Of a stretch of 64,000 nucleotides of DNA, positions 8,186 through 17,160 are shown one piece after another (the stretch's first letter is position 1; each line of letters begins with the position of its first letter). The stretch comes from Bradyrhizobium sp. CCBAU 051011 (GTDB taxonomy: Bacteria; Pseudomonadota; Alphaproteobacteria; Rhizobiales; Xanthobacteraceae): the NCBI RefSeq assembly GCF_009930815.1, contig NZ_CP022222.1:7420501-7484500 (forward strand), read 5' to 3'. The notes under the pieces were generated by a model. It worked only from the letters and a program-made list of their open reading frames with translations, made no database searches and had not been told where the DNA came from. The position numbers and the translations under genes were made by a program.

Positions 8186-9588
8186 TGGAAGCGACGATCC
8201 ACAAAGTGACCGATGCCGACGCCGTGAGGGAAACCGGGCACGGCATCAGCATCAGTGAAGCCCTCCGCGTCTGGCTTCGGGTCGCCGTGCTCAGTTTCGG
8301 CGGCCCGGCCGGGCAGATCGCGGTGATGCACCGCATCCTGGTGGAAGAGAAGAACTGGATCTCCGAGAGCCGGTTTCTGCATGCGCTGAACTACTGCATG
8401 CTGTTGCCGGGACCGGAGGCGCAGCAGTTGGCCACCTATATCGGCTGGCTGCTGCACCGGACCGCCGGCGGCATCATGGCGGGCGGGCTGTTCATCCTGC
8501 CCGGCGTCATTGCCATCATGGGGCTGAGCTATATCTACGCGGCCTATGGCAATGTCGGCTTCGTCGAGGCGGTGTTCTTCGGGCTGAAGGCTGCCGTGCT
8601 TGCGATCGTGGTCCACGCGGTCGTCCGTGTCGGCAAGCGCGCGCTGCGCAACCGGGTGATGATCGCGCTTGCGGCGATCGCCTTTGTCGCGATCTTCTTT
8701 TTCAACGTCCCCTTTCCGATCATCATCATCGCAGCCGGCGTGATCGGCTATTTCGGCGCGCGCAGCGGCCGGCCGGAGTTTGCCGCCATCGAACATGGTG
8801 GCGGCGGAAAGAAAGTGGCGGCGGTCGACAGCCTGCTCGGTGACGAACTGCCGGAGCATGTCCGCCCGAGCGTGGCGCGGGCGCTGAGGGTAAGTTCGAT
8901 ATGGCTGTTGCTATGGGTCATTCCGGTCGCGGCGTTGCTGATCGGGCTCGGCCAGGCCAATGTGTTCAGCCAGATCGCGCTGTTCTTTTCCAAGATGGCT
9001 ATGGTGACGTTCGGCGGCGCCTATGCGGTGCTGGCTTATGTCGCTCAGCAGGCGGTCGAGCATTATCACTGGCTGCAGCCGCGCGAGATGCTGGATGGCC
9101 TCGGCATGGCCGAGACCACACCGGGGCCGTTGATCATGGTGCTGCAGTTCGTCGGCTTCATGGCCGCCTATCGCGATCCCGGCGCGTTGTCGCCGATGGT
9201 CGCGGCAACGCTTGGCGGACTATTGGCGACATGGGTCACTTTCATCCCCTGCTTCCTCTGGATCTTCCTCGGCGCGCCCTACATCGAGACCCTGCGCGGC
9301 AACAAGGGGCTGGCGGGCGCGCTGTCGGCCATCACCGCGGCGGTCGTCGGCGTGATCCTCAACCTGTCGATCTGGTTCGGGTTGCACACGCTGTTCCGGC
9401 AGACCACGCCGGTTCGCTCGTTCGGCCTGTCGTTCGACATGCCGGTGTGGGGAAGCCTCGATCTGGCAGCGTTCGTGCTGGCGGCTGCCGCGGCGACGGC
9501 GATCTTTCGCCTCACCATCGGGATGCTGTGGGTGCTGGCTGGTTCGTGCGCGGCGGGCGTGGCGTTGAGGTTGGCGGGAATGGTTTGA
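8185..9588 (+). CDS. chrA: Chromate efflux transporter, long-chain ChrA type
   Basis: 467 residues starting at the ATG that overlaps the previous stop (TAATG). Two homologous CHR halves are visible. The first has SFGGPAGQIAVMHR (residues 37-50) and LLPGPEAQQL (73-82); the second has VTFGGAYAVLAYV (about 274-286) and a TTPGPLI motif (near 312). These are the family's conserved FGG and PGP signatures, and the length fits two-domain ChrA proteins that export chromate across the inner membrane. Some family members may carry other oxyanions. The adjacent ChrB-like gene supports chromate. Confidence 0.92.
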   Translation: MEATIHKVTDADAVRETGHGISISEALRVWLRVAVLSFGGPAGQIAVMHRILVEEKNWISESRFLHALNYCMLLPGPEAQQLATYIGWLLHRTAGGIMAGGLFILPGVIAIMGLSYIYAAYGNVGFVEAVFFGLKAAVLAIVVHAVVRVGKRALRNRVMIALAAIAFVAIFFFNVPFPIIIIAAGVIGYFGARSGRPEFAAIEHGGGGKKVAAVDSLLGDELPEHVRPSVARALRVSSIWLLLWVIPVAALLIGLGQANVFSQIALFFSKMAMVTFGGAYAVLAYVAQQAVEHYHWLQPREMLDGLGMAETTPGPLIMVLQFVGFMAAYRDPGALSPMVAATLGGLLATWVTFIPCFLWIFLGAPYIETLRGNKGLAGALSAITAAVVGVILNLSIWFGLHTLFRQTTPVRSFGLSFDMPVWGSLDLAAFVLAAAAATAIFRLTIGMLWVLAGSCAAGVALRLAGMV

Positions 9589-9602
9589 ACAGAGCGAAGA
9601 TT

Positions 9603-9696
9603 CGTAGGGTGGGCAAAGGCGCGTAGCGACGTGCCCACCATATATCGGCGTGTTTCATCACGAATGGTGGGCACGCTGCGCTTTGCCCACCCTACG
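9603..9696. repeat. Palindromic repeat (CGTAGGGTGGGCAAAG family), copy 1
   Basis: The left end reads CGTAGGGTGGGCAAAGGCGC and the right end CTTTGCCCACCCTACG, with GTGCCCACCA and TGGTGGGCAC as inner arms. It forms a long hairpin between convergent chrA and the CDF gene. A related copy lies at 10717-10812. Confidence 0.85.
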
Positions 9697-9699
9697 GCG

Positions 9700-10647
9700 T
9701 CACACCCGCTCCGCCGGCGCCAGCCGGCAGGCCTCGGCGGCGGCTTCGATCTGCAACGTCGGGTGATGAATGTTGAAGCGGTGCGAAAGCTCCTCACACA
9801 CGCGGTGCAGGAAGGCGTCGTCGCTGCCGCCTGGCCGCACCAGATGCGCGGTCAGCGCCGTCTCGTTGGTGCTCATGGCCCAGACGTGGAGGTCATGCAC
9901 ATCGGAAACGCCTTCGAGGCCGGCGAGATAGTCCCGCACCTGCGCCAACTCGATGCCGCGCGGCACGCCGTCGAGCGCGAGATTGACGCTGTCGCGCGCC
10001 AGGCCCCAGCCGCTCCAGAACACCACGGCCGCAATGACGAGGCTGATCGCGGGATCGAGCCACAGCCATCCCGTCAGCATGATGATTCCGGCGGCAACCA
10101 CTACGCCAAGCGAGACGCCGGCGTCGCCGACCATGTGCAGATAGGCGCCGCGAATATTGAGATCGCCATGGCGGCCGCGCATGAACAGCAGCGCGGTGCC
10201 GCCGTTGATGACCACGCCGAGCGCGGCGACCAGGATGACGGTCATCCCCGCAACCGGCGCGGGGCTATAGAGCCGGTTGACCGCCTCGACGACAATACCG
10301 CCGACCGCAACCAGCAGCAGGCCGGCATTGAACAGCGCCGCCAGGATCGAGGCACGGCGATAGCCATAAGTATGCCGCTGCGTCGGCTGCTTCTGCGCAA
10401 GCCATGCCGCACCCCATGCCAGCAAAAGCGCGACTACGTCGGAGAGGTTGTGAACAGCGTCGGAAATCAGCGCCAGCGAGTTGGCGGCATAGCCGAAGAT
10501 CAGCTCGGCAATGACGAATACCGTATTGAGCGTGGCACCAATGGCGAACGCCCAGCCGAAATTGTCCGGCGCATGGCTGTGGCCGGCGTGACCATGAGAG
10601 TGATCATGGACGTGGGAACGATCGTGATGAGCGTGATCGTGCGCCAT
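9700..10647 (-). CDS. Cation diffusion facilitator (CDF) metal exporter
   Basis: 315 residues. The first 27 are histidine-rich (ten histidines in MAHDHAHHDRSHVHDHSHGH and following), a likely metal-binding tail. Six helices follow, with the CDF metal-site motif LISDAVHNLSD (residues 60-70) in helix 2 and HMVGDAG in helix 5. A cytoplasmic C-terminal domain carries DVHDLHVWAMS, typical of ZitB/CzcD. It exports Zn2+ and perhaps Co2+/Cd2+ from the cytoplasm in exchange for protons. The gene sits between two copies of the same palindromic repeat. Confidence 0.93.
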   Translation of the reverse strand: MAHDHAHHDRSHVHDHSHGHAGHSHAPDNFGWAFAIGATLNTVFVIAELIFGYAANSLALISDAVHNLSDVVALLLAWGAAWLAQKQPTQRHTYGYRRASILAALFNAGLLLVAVGGIVVEAVNRLYSPAPVAGMTVILVAALGVVINGGTALLFMRGRHGDLNIRGAYLHMVGDAGVSLGVVVAAGIIMLTGWLWLDPAISLVIAAVVFWSGWGLARDSVNLALDGVPRGIELAQVRDYLAGLEGVSDVHDLHVWAMSTNETALTAHLVRPGGSDDAFLHRVCEELSHRFNIHHPTLQIEAAAEACRLAPAERV

Positions 10648-10716
10648 TTCGCCTCGACTGGTTCGACGGCGACTTATATAGCGCGGGAAATTTCGAATAC
10701 TATCACAGGCGAAATC

Positions 10717-10812
10717 GCAGGGTGGGCAAAGCGAAGCGTGCCCACCATTCTCGATGAACGTGCCGATAGATAGACGGTGGGCACGGCGCTGGCGCGCCTT
10801 TGCCCACCCTAC
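10717..10812. repeat. Palindromic repeat (GGGTGGGCAAAG family), copy 2
   Basis: GCAGGGTGGGCAAAGCGAAG opens the element and CTTTGCCCACCCTAC closes it, with inner GTGCCCACC/GGTGGGCAC arms. It is the same family as 9603-9696 and lies on the other side of the CDF gene, ten bases from the parC stop, where it may act as a bidirectional terminator. Confidence 0.82.
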
Positions 10813-10821
10813 ATTCTCCGC

Positions 10822-13077
10822 CTACTCCACCCCGCGCAAAAACTTGTTCGACTTCGGCAGGCCGTGTGCGAGGCGGCCGGCGTCGGCGCGGGTGCCGCGC
10901 CAGTCGGACAATTCCTTGGCGCTCATGCTCTGCTCGCGGCCGGCGGAGTCCTTCCAGGTCAATCCAGCCTTGAACTCGAACACGGCGACGTCGGACAATT
11001 TGGCGCTGGAATATTTCTGCAGCCGCACGCCGCGGCCACGCGCCATCTCCGGGACCTGGTCGAGCGGGAACAGCACCATCTTGTGGTTGGTGCCGATCGC
11101 GGCGACGGTGTCGCCCTGCACGGTCGCAATCGCGCAGGCCTCGTTCGGCATGGTGACGTTGAGCACCTGCTTGCCCTTGCGGGTATTGCTGACGCAGTCC
11201 TCTTCCTTGACCACAAAACCCTGGCCCTCGCTGCTCGCGATCAGGAACTTGCGCTCGCCCTTGTTGACGAACAGCGACACGATGGCTGCGTCCTGCTCGA
11301 GGTCGATGAACATGCGGATCGGCTCGCCATGGCCGCGGCCGCCCGGCAGCTTGGCGACGTCGAGCGAGTAGAACTTGCCGTTGGTGGCGAACAGCAGCAG
11401 CTTCGACGTTGTCTCGGCGAAGAAGGCGTGGTCGAGCTTGTCGTCGGTCTTGAAGGCAAGGCCCGAGATATCCTCGACATGGCCCTTCAGCGTCCGGACC
11501 CAGCCCTTCTCGGAGATCACGACCGTCACCGGCTCGCGCTCGACAAAGGCTTCCTCGATCGCGGCGAGATCGTGCTCGGGCGCGTCGGCGAACTGGGTGC
11601 GGCGCTTGCCGAGCGGCGTCTTCGGCCCGAAGATGTCGCGTACTTTCCGGACCTGCTCGCCGACCTTGGACCATTGCTCGGCTTCGGAGCCGAGCAGCGA
11701 CTTGATGCCCTTCAATTCGTTGCGAAGGTTCTTGTCCTCGGTGCGGATCTCGAATTCCTCGAGCTTGCGCAAGCTGCGCAGGCGCATGTTGAGGATGGCG
11801 TCGGCCTGGACTTCGGTGAGCTTGAACGCCTTGATCAGCGCCGGCTTCGGCTCATCCTCGGTACGGATGATCTTGATCACCTTGTCGATGTTCAGATAGG
11901 CGATCAGGTAACCGCCGAGGATTTCGAGCCGGTTCTCGATCTGGGTCTTGCGGTAGTTGGAGCGGCGCACCAGCACGTCGCGCAGATGGTCGAGCCATTC
12001 GCGCAAGCACTCCGCAAGCCCCACCACCTTGGGGATCTTGCCCTTGATCAGCACGTTGAGGTTCAGCGAAATCTTGCTCTCGAGCTCGGTGAGCCGGAAC
12101 AGCGATTCCATCATCAGCGCGGGATCGACCGCGCGGGATTTCGGCTCGATGATCAGGCGAACGTCCTCGGCGGATTCGTCCCTGACGTCGCCGACCAGCG
12201 GCAGCTTCTTCTCGTTGAGCAGTTCGGCGATCTTTTCGACCAGCCGGGATTTCTGCACCAGCCACGGGATCTCGGTGATGACGACGACCCATGTGCCGCG
12301 GGCGCCCTCTTCCTGGGTCCACTTGGCGCGGGTGCGGAACGAGCCGCGCCCGGTCATGTAGGCTTCGGCGATACTTTCCTTTGAGTCGACGATGATACCG
12401 CCGGTTGGGAAGTCCGGGCCCTTGACCCATTTCAGCAGCGCCTTGGATTTCGCCTCGGGCTTGTCGATCAGATGCAGCGCGGCGTCGCAGAGCTCGGCGG
12501 CGTTGTGCGGCGGGATCGAGGTCGCCATGCCGACTGCGATGCCCTGCGCGCCGTTGGCAAGCAGGTTCGGGAAGCCGCCGGGCAGAACCACCGGCTCCTT
12601 GCTCTGGCCATCGTAATTGGCGCGGAACTCGACGCCGTCCTCGTCGATGCCCTCGAGCAAGAGCCGCGCGACCTCGGTCATGCGCGCTTCGGTGTAGCGG
12701 TAGGCGGCCGGGTTATCGCCGTCGATATTGCCAAAGTTGCCCTGGCCGTCGACCAGCGGGTAGCGCGAGGAGAAATCCTGGGCGAGACGCACCATGGCGT
12801 CGTAGATCGCCTGGTCGCCGTGCGGATGGAACGAGCCCATCACGTCGCCGACGATCTTTGCGGACTTCTTGAACGGCGTGCCCGGATCGAGCCGTAGCAG
12901 GCGCATGCCGTAGAGGATGCGCCGGTGCACCGGCTTCAGCCCGTCGCGGGCGTCCGGCAAGGCGCGGTGCATGATGGTCGAGAGCGCGTAGGCGAGATAG
13001 CGCTCTTCCAGCGCATCGCGCAGCATCACCTCGTGGATTTCGGCCGGCTCTTCCGGCGGCAGCTGTCGTTTTCCCAT
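10822..13077 (-). CDS. parC: DNA topoisomerase IV subunit A
   Basis: 751 residues, the alphaproteobacterial ParC length. The breakage-reunion domain has [15 protein letters not shown] (44-58), [15 protein letters not shown] (81-95) and the catalytic tyrosine 128 in [10 protein letters not shown]. The C-terminal part has degenerate beta-pinwheel repeats rather than the GyrA boxes, which favours ParC over GyrA. It pairs with ParE, not in this window, to decatenate daughter chromosomes. The gene follows recO on the same strand, separated by 187 bp that contain a short repeat. Confidence 0.95.
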   Translation of the reverse strand: MGKRQLPPEEPAEIHEVMLRDALEERYLAYALSTIMHRALPDARDGLKPVHRRILYGMRLLRLDPGTPFKKSAKIVGDVMGSFHPHGDQAIYDAMVRLAQDFSSRYPLVDGQGNFGNIDGDNPAAYRYTEARMTEVARLLLEGIDEDGVEFRANYDGQSKEPVVLPGGFPNLLANGAQGIAVGMATSIPPHNAAELCDAALHLIDKPEAKSKALLKWVKGPDFPTGGIIVDSKESIAEAYMTGRGSFRTRAKWTQEEGARGTWVVVITEIPWLVQKSRLVEKIAELLNEKKLPLVGDVRDESAEDVRLIIEPKSRAVDPALMMESLFRLTELESKISLNLNVLIKGKIPKVVGLAECLREWLDHLRDVLVRRSNYRKTQIENRLEILGGYLIAYLNIDKVIKIIRTEDEPKPALIKAFKLTEVQADAILNMRLRSLRKLEEFEIRTEDKNLRNELKGIKSLLGSEAEQWSKVGEQVRKVRDIFGPKTPLGKRRTQFADAPEHDLAAIEEAFVEREPVTVVISEKGWVRTLKGHVEDISGLAFKTDDKLDHAFFAETTSKLLLFATNGKFYSLDVAKLPGGRGHGEPIRMFIDLEQDAAIVSLFVNKGERKFLIASSEGQGFVVKEEDCVSNTRKGKQVLNVTMPNEACAIATVQGDTVAAIGTNHKMVLFPLDQVPEMARGRGVRLQKYSSAKLSDVAVFEFKAGLTWKDSAGREQSMSAKELSDWRGTRADAGRLAHGLPKSNKFLRGVE

Positions 13078-13218
13078 GGGGAGGCGTTAAACTTTTCGGT
13101 TGAATCGAGCAAGATGCGAATGGGGGCGATTGTCGTCCTTACGCACGCAGGCACCAATAACCACAGGCGTTTGTGGCGAAAAATGGCTGGGGCCGCAGGG
13201 CCAATTGACGGGCCGCGG

Positions 13219-13250
13219 GCGTATGGGTCCCTGCTTTCGCAGGGACGACG
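13219..13250. repeat. Short hairpin repeat GTCCCTG-CTTTCG-CAGGGAC
   Basis: A perfect 7-bp stem with a 6-base loop (13227-13246) within GCGTATGGGTCCCTGC and following. It lies between recO and parC. The sequence has the look of a dispersed intergenic repeat, but only this copy is in the window. Confidence 0.55.
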
Positions 13251-13264
13251 CCGATGGTGGCGCG

Positions 13265-14017
13265 TCAAGCTGACGAGCTGATTCGGGCCCGATGCCGGGT
13301 CACCGCGTTGATGAACCCGTCCCTCGCATCGGAATGGCCCTGCCCGCGCGGCTCCAGCACGTGGCGGAGCAGGAACAGGCCGGTCAGCCGAAACCCGTCC
13401 TGCAGGTCCTGATCCGACCAGCTGTTGGGGCCGCCCTCGCCTTCGCGCAGGAAGGCCGGCAGCCGCAATAGCCGGTCCCGATAGGGCTCGCCGGCCGCGC
13501 GCGACACCGCGCCGCCGGATTTCGGCGAGACGTAGATCAGGTCCGTCGTCTCGCCGGTGGCCGCACAGTTTTCCAGGTCGAGGCCGAAGCCGAGCTCGGC
13601 CAGCATCGCGAGTTCGAACCGGATCAGATGGGCCGCCGCGCCGCCGGCATCGTCAAAATCGTCCAGCGTGCGGTCGAGCATCTCGTAGATGTCCTCATGC
13701 GGGTCGCGCTCCGGCAACAGCCGCGCCAGCGAGGCCAGATGGGTGACGCCATAGACCGCATGCGAGGATGCCAGCAGCGTCGCCGCGCGCAGCCGCGTGC
13801 CTTCGATGGCATAGGTGCCGAGATGCTCGTCGAGCCGCGCCCGCCACACCGCGGTGACGCTGTTGCCGGGCTGCAGCAGTGGCCGCATCCGCGATCCGGC
13901 GCCGCCGCGCACGAGGCCAAGGTGGCGGCCGTGTTCGCGGGTCAACAGCTCGACGATGGCGGAGGATTCGCCATGCCGCCGCACGCCAAGCACGATGCCC
14001 TCGTCGGTCCATTCCAT
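13265..14017 (-). CDS. recO: DNA repair protein RecO
   Basis: 250 residues. The N-terminal OB-fold starts [20 protein letters not shown], the typical RecO opening, followed by [15 protein letters not shown]. Later the helical domain has [21 protein letters not shown] (FELxLLxxLGxxLdLxxC consensus). RecO loads RecA on SSB-coated gaps with RecR. The zinc-finger cysteines of some RecO proteins are only partly present (one Cys in LENCAATGE). In many alphaproteobacteria recO follows era; here about 1.8 kb with an acyltransferase and a broken gene intervenes. Confidence 0.94.
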   Translation of the reverse strand: MEWTDEGIVLGVRRHGESSAIVELLTREHGRHLGLVRGGAGSRMRPLLQPGNSVTAVWRARLDEHLGTYAIEGTRLRAATLLASSHAVYGVTHLASLARLLPERDPHEDIYEMLDRTLDDFDDAGGAAAHLIRFELAMLAELGFGLDLENCAATGETTDLIYVSPKSGGAVSRAAGEPYRDRLLRLPAFLREGEGGPNSWSDQDLQDGFRLTGLFLLRHVLEPRGQGHSDARDGFINAVTRHRARISSSA

Positions 14018-14081
14018 GGGCGTAACTATAGCGCCATATAAAGCCAGCCACAGAAGTTTTCAGACACAAAAGACCATCGCG

Positions 14082-14383
14082 ATGGCCAGCATTGTTGGTG
14101 GCCTGATCGTCGGAATCCTCGAATTTGCGTTCCGGCTGGTCTCGGAAATCCTGCCAACCGTTTGCTATTTCACGGGGCTCGCGCTGGTATTCGCGGCTAC
14201 GCTCGGCAGAGTTTCGGTCGAACTCCCCAAAAATCTCACCAGGTCGGCTGGACGGACGAACTGCGGATCGCGCGCTCGCCTCAGGGACGAACGACCCTGT
14301 CTCCCGCGCTCGGCGTCATCATCGGCTTCATCATCTGGGCCATCATCGTGAGCGCGTCGATTGTTTTCTACGCGCGCACATGA
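14082..14383 (+). pseudogene. Small two-helix membrane protein with an apparent -1 frameshift
   Basis: From the ATG at 14082 one frame gives MASIVGGLIVGILEFAFRLV, then a hydrophobic helix (CYFTGLALVFAATLGRV) and VELPK. After the run of five A at 14229-14233 the sense moves to the -1 frame: HQVGWTDELRIARSPQGRTT and then a second helix GVIIGFIIWAIIVSASIVFY, stop at 14381-14383. Adding one A to the run would make a single protein of about 101 residues with two membrane helices. This may be a real mutation, a homopolymer sequencing error or, less likely, programmed slippage. Function is unknown. Confidence 0.6.
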
Positions 14384-14546
14384 CGGCCAACCGCGATCAG
14401 TCCTGGCCGGGAGGCGCTCGCGCCTTTGGTTGCCGAAAGGCGTGCTGCTTGCACTAAAGGCCGCCCGAGGGGAGCTCGCGTAAGGTGTGCTGACGTATAA
14501 GATACTCTCAATGGCTGTCATGCCCGAGTGAAACTACGTTCAGGCC

Positions 14547-15752
14547 ATGCTCAGTCTGGACCCCAGAAAGAACGACACGTCCCTGATGCTTGACCTGCTG
14601 CGCACCGGCGCGGCCCAGATGGTTTGCGTCGGCCACGCCGTCATTTTTTTTGCAGGCGGATTCAATGAACGCTGGCCTCTTCCCCAAAATGCCGGCGTCG
14701 CGCTGTTTTTCATTCTGTCTGGATTCCTGATCACCTACACCCTCGTCGAGCGCTCGAAGAACCCGTCATATGGCTTTGGAACATTCCTGATCGAGCGGAC
14801 GGCTCGCATCTATTCCGGCCTGATTCCGGCCCTGGCGCTGGTGATCATCGTCGACGGCATCGTCCTCCACTTTGTCAACGATCCTTCGATCTCCGCTGCC
14901 TATGATCTGCGAACGCTTCTGGTGAACCTTGCCATGTTCGAAGGGTACCGCGGCAGCCTGAGCGAATTTTCCATTACGCAGTGGCGGCAGTTTGGATCCG
15001 CGAGCCCGCTTTGGACCCTGGCGATCGAGTGGCACATCTACCTCTTTGTCGCCGCCATCTTCTTCATGGGCATGAAGACGTCCACGATTCCGCTGCTGGT
15101 TCCGGTCGCGATCCTGTTCGGCCAAGTGCCGTCCCACCACATCTTCTATCCGTTCCAGACCGACGGCGTCGGCCAGGGACTGTTCATTGCATGGCTTCTG
15201 GGCGCCTACGTCTATTTCATCAGCCGGCGCATCAGGATACATCCTCTGGCCGCGGCAGGGATGGCTGTCGTTGCCCTTGCCTATTATCTGCTGTCGACGC
15301 ACGCCGGCGGCGAATATAAGCTCACCTCCTATTTGGCGCTCGCCATCTTCATCCTCTTTTTGGTCCAGGCCTCGCAGGCCACACGCATCATCGGATCACC
15401 TCGCGTCGCCACCGCAATCCGGTTTTGCGCCGGTTATTCCTTCACGCTGTATCTGATCCATCATACGCTGATGTACGCAGTGCTTCTTCTGGGCTATCGC
15501 GGAAGCACCGTCGCGATCGGCATGATCCTCATTTCCAACGTGGTTGCGGCCGCGATGGCAATCCCGACCGAGATGAAGCACAAAACGATTGCACGCTTTC
15601 TGTCGCGGCTGGCAACCGCCACCGCCGAGGAGGCACGCCGCAGGAGCGCCGCAATTCTCAATCTCTCACGCAGGTGTGTGCAACGCTGCCGTGTCCAGGA
15701 GTGCGACAAGCAGGAAGAAGCGAAGAAGCCCTCGACAATACGGCATGCCTGA
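14547..15752 (+). CDS. Acyltransferase 3 family membrane protein (OafA/YrhL-like)
   Basis: 401 residues with about ten hydrophobic helices. The N-terminal helix carries LRTGAAQMVCVGHAVIFF, with the conserved histidine of the acyltransferase 3 fold, and then NAGVALFFILSGFLITY, the family's GVxxFFxLSGFLI signature. FLIERTARIYSGLIPAL follows, matching the conserved RxxRIxP region. Such enzymes transfer acetyl or other acyl groups to surface polysaccharides, LPS or peptidoglycan. The acceptor is unknown. The gene is alone on the plus strand inside the leftward recO-era region. Confidence 0.87.
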   Translation: MLSLDPRKNDTSLMLDLLRTGAAQMVCVGHAVIFFAGGFNERWPLPQNAGVALFFILSGFLITYTLVERSKNPSYGFGTFLIERTARIYSGLIPALALVIIVDGIVLHFVNDPSISAAYDLRTLLVNLAMFEGYRGSLSEFSITQWRQFGSASPLWTLAIEWHIYLFVAAIFFMGMKTSTIPLLVPVAILFGQVPSHHIFYPFQTDGVGQGLFIAWLLGAYVYFISRRIRIHPLAAAGMAVVALAYYLLSTHAGGEYKLTSYLALAIFILFLVQASQATRIIGSPRVATAIRFCAGYSFTLYLIHHTLMYAVLLLGYRGSTVAIGMILISNVVAAAMAIPTEMKHKTIARFLSRLATATAEEARRRSAAILNLSRRCVQRCRVQECDKQEEAKKPSTIRHA

Positions 15753-15815
15753 GACGATAAGGAAGCCGGACCCGGGGGTACGGCGGCTTGCGCCGTCACC
15801 AACGCCGCCGGACAG

Positions 15816-16196
15816 CTATGCGTTGAACCAGCCAACCGCGTCGCCGGTGAAGGAGAAATAGAGCCCGGCCGCGGTCAGCGCGCAGGAGATCACCTCGATG
15901 CCGCTACCGAACTGAATGCCCTTCTCGCCGATGATCTGCACGAGCGACATCACCGACAGCACCAGGGCCGCCACCAGGACCCAGCGCGGCCAGTTCTTGC
16001 GATGTTCGGCGGCGAGCCGGACGAAATAGGCCAGCAGCAGGATCAGGCCGGCCGCCATCAGCGTTCTGGTGTTGATCACCTGCTCCGTCATCTTCGCCGT
16101 CGGCGTGCGGTCCTGGAACGCGACCGAGATCGCGTCCAGCGTCAGCGACAGATACAGCAGGACTTCAAACCACACGACGTTGCGAGGTAAGGTCAT
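15816..16196 (-). CDS. Small four-helix integral membrane protein
   Basis: 126 residues from the ATG at 16196 (MTLPRNVVWFEVLLYLSLTL). Four hydrophobic segments: the N-terminal one, TLMAAGLILLLAYFVRLAAE, WVLVAALVLSVMSLVQII, and ISCALTAAGLYFSFTGDAV. It lies 37 bp downstream of era on the same strand, so it is probably the last gene of the lepB-rnc-era operon. No function is recognised. Confidence 0.72.
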   Translation of the reverse strand: MTLPRNVVWFEVLLYLSLTLDAISVAFQDRTPTAKMTEQVINTRTLMAAGLILLLAYFVRLAAEHRKNWPRWVLVAALVLSVMSLVQIIGEKGIQFGSGIEVISCALTAAGLYFSFTGDAVGWFNA

Positions 16197-16233
16197 CGGG
16201 CTTGTTCTTCGTTGTGGCTGGCGTGCTGCCTGC

Positions 16234-17160
16234 TCATTCCTTGGGGAATTCCAGTCCCATTTCCCGGTAGCGATCGGGGTCGTCGCCCCAGTTCTCGCGC
16301 ACCTTGACGAACAGGAACAGGTGCACGGGTACGCCCAGGATCTCCGCGATCTCCTTGCGCGACTCCGCGCCGATCGACTTGATGGTGGCGCCGCCCTTGC
16401 CGAGCACGATCTTGCGCTGGCTCTCGCGCTCGACAAAGATCGTCTGCTCGATCCGGACCGACTTGTCCTTGCGCTCTGTCCAGGTGTCGGTCTCAACGGT
16501 CGACTGATACGGCAGTTCCTGGTGGAGTTGGCGATAGATCTTTTCCCGGGTGATTTCGGCTGCCAGGTGCCGCAGCGGCGCATCCGACATCTGGTCCTCG
16601 GGGTAGTGAAACGGTCCCGCCGGCACGCCCTTCGCCAGCGTCTTGCGCAGGTCATCGACGCCGTCGCCCGACAGCGCCGAGATCATGAAAGTGTGCTCGA
16701 ACTTCATGCGCTCGTTGGCGGCCTGCGCCAGCGCCAACAACTTTTCGCGCGGGATCAGGTCGATCTTGTTCAGGACCAGGATTTTCGGATGCTGCACCGT
16801 TGCCAGCTTGCTCAGGATCGCCTCGGCTTCCTCGTCGATTCCGGCCTTGGCGTCGAGCAGCACGCAGACGAGATCGGCGTCATGCGCGCCACTCCAGGCG
16901 GTGGAGACCATGGCGCGGTCGAGCCGCCGCTTCGGCGAGAAGATGCCGGGCGTATCGACCAGGATGATCTGCGCATTGTCCTCGATCACGATGCCGCGTA
17001 TCAGCGCGCGCGTGGTCTGCACCTTGCGCGAGACGATCGTGACTTTGGAGCCGACCAGCGCGTTGACCAATGTCGACTTGCCGACATTGGGGGCGCCGAT
17101 CAGCGCGACGAAGCCGCAGCGGGTCTCGGTGGACGCGCCGGGTGCGGGTTCAACTGTCAT
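16234..17160 (-). CDS. era: GTPase Era
   Basis: 308 residues from the ATG at 17160; a GTG at 17172 is the alternative. The G1 loop GAPNVGKST is at residues 22-30, G3 DTPG at 69-72 and G4 NKID at 131-134, with ISALSGDGVDDL as G5. The C-terminal KH domain includes RKIVLGKGGATIKSIGAESR. Era binds the 3' end of 16S rRNA and couples 30S maturation to growth. The gene overlaps the end of rnc by 11 bp, and the lepB-rnc-era order is conserved in proteobacteria. Confidence 0.97.
   Translation of the reverse strand: MTVEPAPGASTETRCGFVALIGAPNVGKSTLVNALVGSKVTIVSRKVQTTRALIRGIVIEDNAQIILVDTPGIFSPKRRLDRAMVSTAWSGAHDADLVCVLLDAKAGIDEEAEAILSKLATVQHPKILVLNKIDLIPREKLLALAQAANERMKFEHTFMISALSGDGVDDLRKTLAKGVPAGPFHYPEDQMSDAPLRHLAAEITREKIYRQLHQELPYQSTVETDTWTERKDKSVRIEQTIFVERESQRKIVLGKGGATIKSIGAESRKEIAEILGVPVHLFLFVKVRENWGDDPDRYREMGLEFPKE

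Noticed and set aside
14229..14233. Programmed -1 frameshift at AAAAA
   Set aside because: The slippery heptamer X-XXY-YYZ is not in the right phase and no clear downstream structure was identified; simple mutation or sequence error is more likely.
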